Below are positions 8,230-11,587 of a DNA stretch of 11,587 nt, piece by piece. The stretch comes from Circinella minor (lineage: Eukaryota; Mucoromycota; Mucoromycetes; Mucorales; Lichtheimiaceae), in the NCBI GenBank assembly GCA_016758965.1, contig JAEPRB010000572.1, positions 1 to 11,587 on the forward strand, in the 5' to 3' direction. Under the pieces are notes generated by a model. It made no database searches, was not told the DNA's origin, and was given only the letters and a program-made list of their open reading frames with translations. Positions within the stretch are counted from its first letter, which is position 1; each line of letters starts with the position of its first letter. The position numbers were made by a program, and so were the translations under genes.

Positions 8230-9605
8230 TGATCTTCTTGCATAACTTCCTTACCATCGTTACTATCATGATTATCATGTGTTGGTGGTGGAGAATCTGC
8301 TTCTAAATAAGAATAATATGAGTGATTGCGAGTAGGTTTGGGATATGCCTCTTGAAATTTGGTCCAATATGAGACGTCGATATGATGATTATTATCAGAT
8401 GGTATTGTGGTGAAATGACGTAGGATAGCAACTTGAAGATGTTTTTTAGGCAGGCGCATACATAGATTAAACATACGTTCTTGGTAAATTTTTCTAGCTT
8501 CTGTGGCACGTTCATCTTCTGTTAATTTTGCAAGGAGCGTAGCATCCCCAATTGTTGTTGCTGAGATGGGATTAAATTCATCTTTTGTGTGTAACTTGGC
8601 TTGTGCTAATAATTCGCGAAGTTCTTTTTCATATGATGTGTGGATTAAAAGTCCAACTGTACCACGTGCAGGGAATTGGATATCAATTACCCGTTCTTGG
8701 GCAATGCCTACGAGGCTGAGTGCACGTCGAATTTCACTATAAAGAGTACGACAGGGAGATGGGATATAAACTACCGTATATGCAGTGTTATCTGTAGCAG
8801 GTTGTAAAAGACGATGAGCCCAGTTGATCATTTTTTCGGTGGGTGGTCGAACGTTTCTCTTTTTTAATGGAAGGTGTTTGCTAGTCACTGTTGCGTAAGA
8901 GGGTGGTGATAATATGGTTTGGTGATGACAATGCTTTTGTTGTTGACGATGCTTTTGTTGTTGACATTGCTTTTGTTGTTGACGTTGCATTTGTTCTTGT
9001 TGATAATTCTTTGGTTGTTGGTGTTTTGGCTGCTGAGAATTGAGTTGATGTAGCTGCTTTTGTAATTGCTTTTCTTTATCTGCTTCTACCAAGTTATGAC
9101 TTTTTTCAATTTCTGCTCTCCATTTGCTCCAGGCTGCATCCGAGAGTGCATGAATGGAATCTCTGGTAGTAGTAATAGTTTCCACTTCGAGCATGTCTGA
9201 GTCATCGACGGTGATTTCTTCAGGGTTCTGTGACCCTATTCTCAATGCGGAAATCTCGGCGTGAGCCTTTTCTAACTCAAATTTTAATTGTTTATTTGCC
9301 TCGTGTAACTGTTTATTTTCTTCGAGGATATTGGCGAATGTTTTTAATTCTTCTTCAGCTGAGAATAATCTTTGTTCTGATGTGGTAGCTCTATTTTCGA
9401 CTGCTACCATTCGTTGAAGCAACTCTTCCATAGGGTTAATAATATTTGAGAATTTTTCCTCTGTTTGTTGGTCAGCTTTTAAGGCAAGGCGTGCTAGATG
9501 ACTTGGGTTTGGTCCTGTTTGCGGTGAAAGTGATCGACGATGGGTTACTGTTGATGTAGTACGTACTCGATGACGCCTTTTTTGTTTCTCTGCACGTGAT
9601 ATCAT
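8226..9605 (-). CDS. LINE ORF1 (coiled coil, Q-rich, RRM-like C-terminus)
   Basis: This intact 459-residue ORF1 protein would bind the element RNA and form the ribonucleoprotein. It has a basic N-terminus (EKQKRRHRVR, 6-15) and a Glu/Lys-rich heptad region at about 48-122, likely a coiled coil for multimerisation. A Gln/His-rich tract at 178-230 is built partly on an 18-base repeat, and a C-terminal domain runs from about 250 to 430. Its segment around VVYIPSPCRTLYSEIRRAL and GTVGLLIHTSYEKELREL has the alternating beta/alpha look of an RRM fold (inference). No CCHC zinc knuckle is present, unlike many LINE gag-like proteins. The ATG at 9605 is the first in-frame ATG, although the frame is open upstream to a TAA near 9779. 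The stop TGA overlaps the ORF2 ATG. Confidence 0.85.
   Translation of the reverse strand: MISRAEKQKRRHRVRTTSTVTHRRSLSPQTGPNPSHLARLALKADQQTEEKFSNIINPMEELLQRMVAVENRATTSEQRLFSAEEELKTFANILEENKQLHEANKQLKFELEKAHAEISALRIGSQNPEEITVDDSDMLEVETITTTRDSIHALSDAAWSKWRAEIEKSHNLVEADKEKQLQKQLHQLNSQQPKHQQPKNYQQEQMQRQQQKQCQQQKHRQQQKHCHHQTILSPPSYATVTSKHLPLKKRNVRPPTEKMINWAHRLLQPATDNTAYTVVYIPSPCRTLYSEIRRALSLVGIAQERVIDIQFPARGTVGLLIHTSYEKELRELLAQAKLHTKDEFNPISATTIGDATLLAKLTEDERATEARKIYQERMFNLCMRLPKKHLQVAILRHFTTIPSDNNHHIDVSYWTKFQEAYPKPTRNHSYYSYLEADSPPPTHDNHDSNDGKEVMQEDQ
8930..9001 (+). repeat. 18-bp tandem repeat in ORF1 Q-rich tract
   Basis: Four units start at 8930, 8948, 8966 and 8984. The first three differ only in the first two or three bases and share TGCTTTTGTTGTTGAC; the fourth is diverged. 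On the coding (-) strand each unit encodes six residues of the type (R/C)QQQK(Q/H). Confidence 0.85.
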
Positions 9606-9900
9606 GTTTTCAGATAATGTTTTAGGGCCAAAGCCTGTATTTGGCTTTTTTGTTGGGGGGATTTTCGTTATGTAAAGTGGTGTTGCCGAGAAATGGCGTT
9701 TGCTGTGTTGTCGAGCTGTGGAAGTGATGATGTAGATGACGCGTTTGGTGTAATATCTTGGGTGATGTTGTGTGTGTTAATTAATTTGTCTGACAATGTG
9801 GTAGATGCTCTAATTTAGAAATTTGAGTTGTGTGTTTTTAAAATATAAAAAGTATATAAGTAGTGCTGAATTGCCGCGCGCGATACTTGACAGAAGTCTC
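9606..9900 (-). other. LINE 5' untranslated region
   Basis: This region runs from the 5' end defined by the target-site duplication to the ORF1 ATG, 295 bases. It should carry the internal promoter of the element, but I see no recognisable core motif. The part next to ORF1 is open in the ORF1 frame back to about 9779, without an ATG. Confidence 0.6.
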
Positions 9901-9914
9901 ATTTCTATCTTATA
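9901..9914 (+). repeat. LINE target-site duplication, right copy
   Basis: ATTTCTATCTTATA is identical to 4019-4032. It marks the 5' end of the LINE at 9900. Confidence 0.9.
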
Positions 9915-9929
9915 TATCCATATTTCCCA
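9915..9929 (+). repeat. Displaced last 15 bases of the gypsy 3' LTR
   Basis: TATCCATATTTCCCA continues the LTR after the right target-site duplication of the LINE. It aligns with the end of the solo LTR (ATATCCATAAATATCTCA on the - strand) and ends in CA as an LTR should. The exact end depends on that alignment. Confidence 0.6.
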
Positions 9930-10424
9930 TCCATATGATAATAACTATATATATATATCAATATATCCCACCGATAATAAGATTCATATAAATAGAGATA
10001 ATATTCTATTTTAATAAACTTCAGTTCAATTATTGTTCTTTTGGGTCTCGTTGACTTTTTAACATCTCTTTATTTTTATTATATTTGATTGATATAATAC
10101 CAAGAAATAAAATATTTTTATTTCTCTTGGCATTGAAATAATTATAAATAATAATAGATAACAATAATTAACAAACCATTATATGATTTTTCCTGTTAAT
10201 TATTTATTATATATATTAAAAAACAAATATTTGTATAACAAATCTTGTTTTTTCAGAAATAAAAATATATATATAGGTTTATTATATAAACAAAATATTT
10301 AAACATTAAAAATTATATTTCTATATATATAAAATTAATTTAAAAAAAAGATAAAAACTTAATATTTTTATAACTATATTATCTGAATCTTAAATATTCT
10401 AAAAATAAGACACCATGGGAAAAA

Positions 10425-10530
10425 AAGTGAACAAAGTGAACATTAATGGGTACACAAATTTCCTTATATGGGTCGCTAAGTGAACAAAGTGAACCAATTT
10501 TTGTACACAGACTTCCATATTGGGACTTTG
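10425..10530 (+). repeat. 53-bp imperfect tandem duplication
   Basis: Both units begin with the identical 17-mer AAGTGAACAAAGTGAAC (10425-10441 and 10478-10494). They then share GTACACA, TTCC, and TAT-TGGG blocks at matching spacing. The 17-mer is itself a double AAGTGAAC spaced by 9, so the octamer occurs four times within 70 bases. Confidence 0.75.
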
Positions 10531-10613
10531 GACCATAATAAAAAGTAACACGAATATACCAAAGGGCTTAGCTTCTCAGTAAAATATTATCATCAGACCA
10601 GTGCTCCTCAAAG

Positions 10614-10654
10614 TTTTTTTTTTTTTTTTCACTATATATACAAATCTTTTTATT
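10614..10654 (-). terminator. AATAAA signal followed by an encoded A16 run
   Basis: On the - strand, just after the transposase-like gene, the hexamer AATAAA (10654-10649) is followed 19 bases later by sixteen A (10629-10614). The hexamer fits a polyadenylation signal for that gene. The encoded A run is discussed in the findings. Confidence 0.55.
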
Positions 10655-10673
10655 AAAAATTTAAAAAGGGATT

Positions 10674-11587
10674 TTAAACCCTTGACAGTTCAGTTACTTT
10701 AACATCTCCTGGAATCATCTCAGGATAAATCAAATAAAATCTATCATCGACCAGCGATGTTTTGAGCATGCCAGCATAGCTCCTGATGTTTTCAACATCA
10801 GTGACATATAGCTTGTCACCAGGAGTGGACCCATCTGCTCTACGGTGTACGTGTGGGATGCCTCCTTTACGCCGCGTGGTTGTACCGTATTTGTCAACAG
10901 TGACTCCTGAATATAGCTTCACCAAACAGAGGGGACGTTCCTGACCTAATGACAAAGTTAGAATTGCGTATGTATAAATATTCATATATCATAATATATA
11001 GTGTAAATTTAAATGGAAATCATACTTTGAAACTCATGTGCAAAAAAGAGTAGGAGCTCTCCGAAATACGTGCCGTTTACCCCACTAGTCCTTGTTGGAA
11101 GTACCAGCCTTACCAACGTATCAAGGTTTCTAGCAGTTGATGGGTATTTTTGGCATCTATACAAGGTGCGTCCATACATGAAGAGGCGTTTCCCAACTCG
11201 AATGGTGGTGCTAATAGGCGCGGTCAATGCGCGATCATCGGGGAACTGATTATGCCAGTATTTTTTGATATACTCTCGCATATCAAAATCTTCCAGAAAA
11301 TCATAGATGGACCCCTCACGGCAATCCCACATTTCTGCTTCAGGAAACCCTTCCACTGAGTAGTCGTTTTCTTCTGGTTGCTCATCCAGGAGCTCATCAG
11401 GGTTATACACACGCTCAAAGTTCCGCATGATAAGCTGGCGTTTGATAATGTTTCCGGCGTTTACCCCAGGTGAAGCTCTTGACTTGACGTGTCTCTTGAA
11501 GAACCCTATTAAGAAAATAATAAAAAAGGTAAGGAGGTTGCTACTTGTTTAATGTATGTTATTAATACGATTAAATAATCTTACCAA
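10674..11587 (-). CDS. 3' part of an intron-containing, TNP2/CACTA-like protein (partial)
   Basis: Two exons, 11505-11026 and 10945-10674, join in frame across an 80 bp intron. A second intron begins at 11584, and only three bases of the preceding exon are in the window. The visible protein is about 250 residues. It has an acidic stretch (NPDELLDEQPEENDYSVEG), then RLFMYGRTLYRCQKYPS, NGTYFGELLLFFAHEF, LCLVKLYSGVTVD, KLYVTDVENIRSYAGML and DRFYLIYPE, with a stop at 10674-10676. I recognise this beta-rich 'transposon-protein C-terminus' style from TNP2 (En/Spm, CACTA) and related Kyakuja-Dileera-Zisupton-type fungal transposase-like proteins, where it follows the catalytic region. No catalytic residues are in view, so the family call is a resemblance and not proven. 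The ATG at 11428 is not the start, because the frame is open through to the splice acceptor. Confidence 0.55.
10946..11025 (-). other. Intron of the transposase-like gene
   Basis: 80 bp, GTATGA at the donor and CATTAG at the acceptor, with a CTAAC branch-like sequence about a dozen bases before the acceptor. Removing it joins the two exon frames exactly. Confidence 0.75.
11506..11584 (-). other. Upstream intron of the transposase-like gene
   Basis: 79 bp, GTAAGA donor at 11584 and TTAATAG acceptor at 11506. Its length is nearly the same as that of the other intron. Only TTG of the upstream exon is visible, so the phase cannot be checked. Confidence 0.55.

Larger units (their letters stand above)
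4033..9900 (-). mobile_element. Near full-length LINE with APE endonuclease, inserted in the gypsy LTR
   Basis: This non-LTR retrotransposon reads on the - strand: 5' UTR (9900-9606), ORF1 (9605-8226), ORF2 (8229-4358, broken), 3' UTR (4357-4033). A 14-bp direct repeat (ATTTCTATCTTATA) at 4019-4032 and 9901-9914 flanks it exactly, as expected for target-primed reverse transcription. Length is 5868 bp, or 5449 bp after discounting the solo LTR and its extra duplication copy. Both ends are therefore present and the copy is not 5'-truncated. The 3' end lacks a long poly(A). It ends in an A/T-rich tail with AATAAA near 4050. ORF1 and the endonuclease are still open, so this is younger than the gypsy element it entered. 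Confidence 0.9.
1..9929 (+). mobile_element. Ty3/gypsy chromovirus, 5'-truncated by the window, interrupted by a LINE
   Basis: This LTR retrotransposon has its pol remnant on the + strand in the order RT, RNase H, integrase, GPY/F, chromodomain, then a polypurine tract and a 3' LTR. That order and the chromodomain identify the chromovirus branch of Ty3/gypsy. Gag, the protease active site and the 5' LTR are not visible and would lie left of the window. The element occupies 1-4032 and resumes for 15 bases at 9915-9929, because a LINE (4033-9900) sits inside its 3' LTR. It is clearly dead: it has in-frame stops at 30, 93, 201, 2622, 2817 and 2901, a frameshift near 2555, and a 375 bp insertion inside RT. 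The right boundary (9929) is inferred by aligning this LTR with the related solo LTR at 4935-5348. Confidence 0.85.
9930..10673. other. AT-rich non-coding stretch between the LTR and the transposase-like gene
   Basis: No coding region is supportable here. It has long A/T runs and AT microsatellites (about 9940-9960, 10268-10275). A hairpin lies at 10100-10130 (CCAAGAAATAAAA paired with TTTTATTTC-TTGG, with a two-base bulge). The region also contains a 53-bp tandem duplication and the T16 run described separately. It starts with the sequence that would flank the gypsy 3' LTR. Confidence 0.6.

Noticed and set aside
8503..8742. 79-residue + strand ORF opposite LINE ORF1
   Set aside because: It is a shadow frame of the intact ORF1, with no recognisable domain or start context.
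9823..10014. 63-residue + strand ORF spanning the LINE 5' end and LTR remnant
   Set aside because: It crosses the LINE boundary, the duplication and the LTR junction, so it cannot be an ancestral gene. The Ile/Tyr-rich translation comes from AT repeats.
10100..10130. Hairpin resembling a rho-independent terminator or MITE
   Set aside because: The stem is almost entirely A/T with a bulge, lacks a GC core, and the genome is eukaryotic. No flanking duplication was seen, so it is only noted within the AT-rich stretch.
1..11587. CRISPR array, tRNA, rRNA or a defence gene cluster
   Set aside because: No regularly spaced repeats with unique spacers, no cloverleaf candidates and no matching protein motifs were found on either strand.

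Overview
The window reads as AT-rich, transposon-filled eukaryotic DNA, most likely from a fungus of the Mucoromycota (Mucor, Rhizopus or Rhizophagus-like). This assignment is inferred from three things: the base composition, two short introns of about 80 bp (GT...AG, one with a CTAAC-like branch site), and the style of the Ty3/gypsy, LINE and CACTA-like proteins. There are no bacterial features, no tRNA or rRNA, and no clearly host-type gene.

Layout. (1) 1-4032 plus 9915-9929 is the 3' half of a decayed Ty3/gypsy chromovirus on the + strand. Its pol remnant carries reverse transcriptase, RNase H, integrase (HHCC and DDE core), a GPY/F module and a chromodomain. A polypurine tract and a 3' LTR follow. 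Pol is broken by stop codons, by a one-base-type frameshift near 2555, and by a 375 bp terminal-inverted-repeat element (987-1361) inside the RT gene. (2) 4033-9900 is an essentially full-length LINE (non-LTR retrotransposon) on the - strand, inserted into that 3' LTR. A 14-bp target-site duplication flanks it (4019-4032 and 9901-9914). Its ORF1 (coiled coil, Q-rich tract, C-terminal domain) is intact. ORF2 (APE endonuclease, RT, CCHC motif) begins in a 4-base ATGA overlap with ORF1, but has two frameshifts, one nonsense codon and a third-party insertion. (3) 4935-5348 is that insertion: a solo LTR (- orientation) related to the gypsy LTR, flanked by 5-bp duplications (CTGGA). (4) 9930-10673 is very AT-rich non-coding DNA holding a 53-bp tandem duplication. 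(5) 10674-11587 is the 3' end of an intron-containing gene on the - strand. It resembles the C-terminal part of TNP2/CACTA-type transposase-like proteins, is followed by AATAAA and an encoded A16 run, and runs off the right edge.

The nesting gives an order of events: the gypsy element came first, then the LINE jumped into its 3' LTR, then an LTR element entered the LINE and was reduced to a solo LTR. The small TIR element entered gypsy pol at an undetermined time after the gypsy element. For two of the insertions, subtracting the insert plus one duplication copy restores the reading frame arithmetically (382 bp in gypsy RT, 419 bp in LINE ORF2), which supports the mapped boundaries. I see no new defence or metabolic system. 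The items most worth following are the exact internal copy of the polypurine tract in pol, the ATGA-coupled LINE ORFs, and the uncatalogued TIR element.
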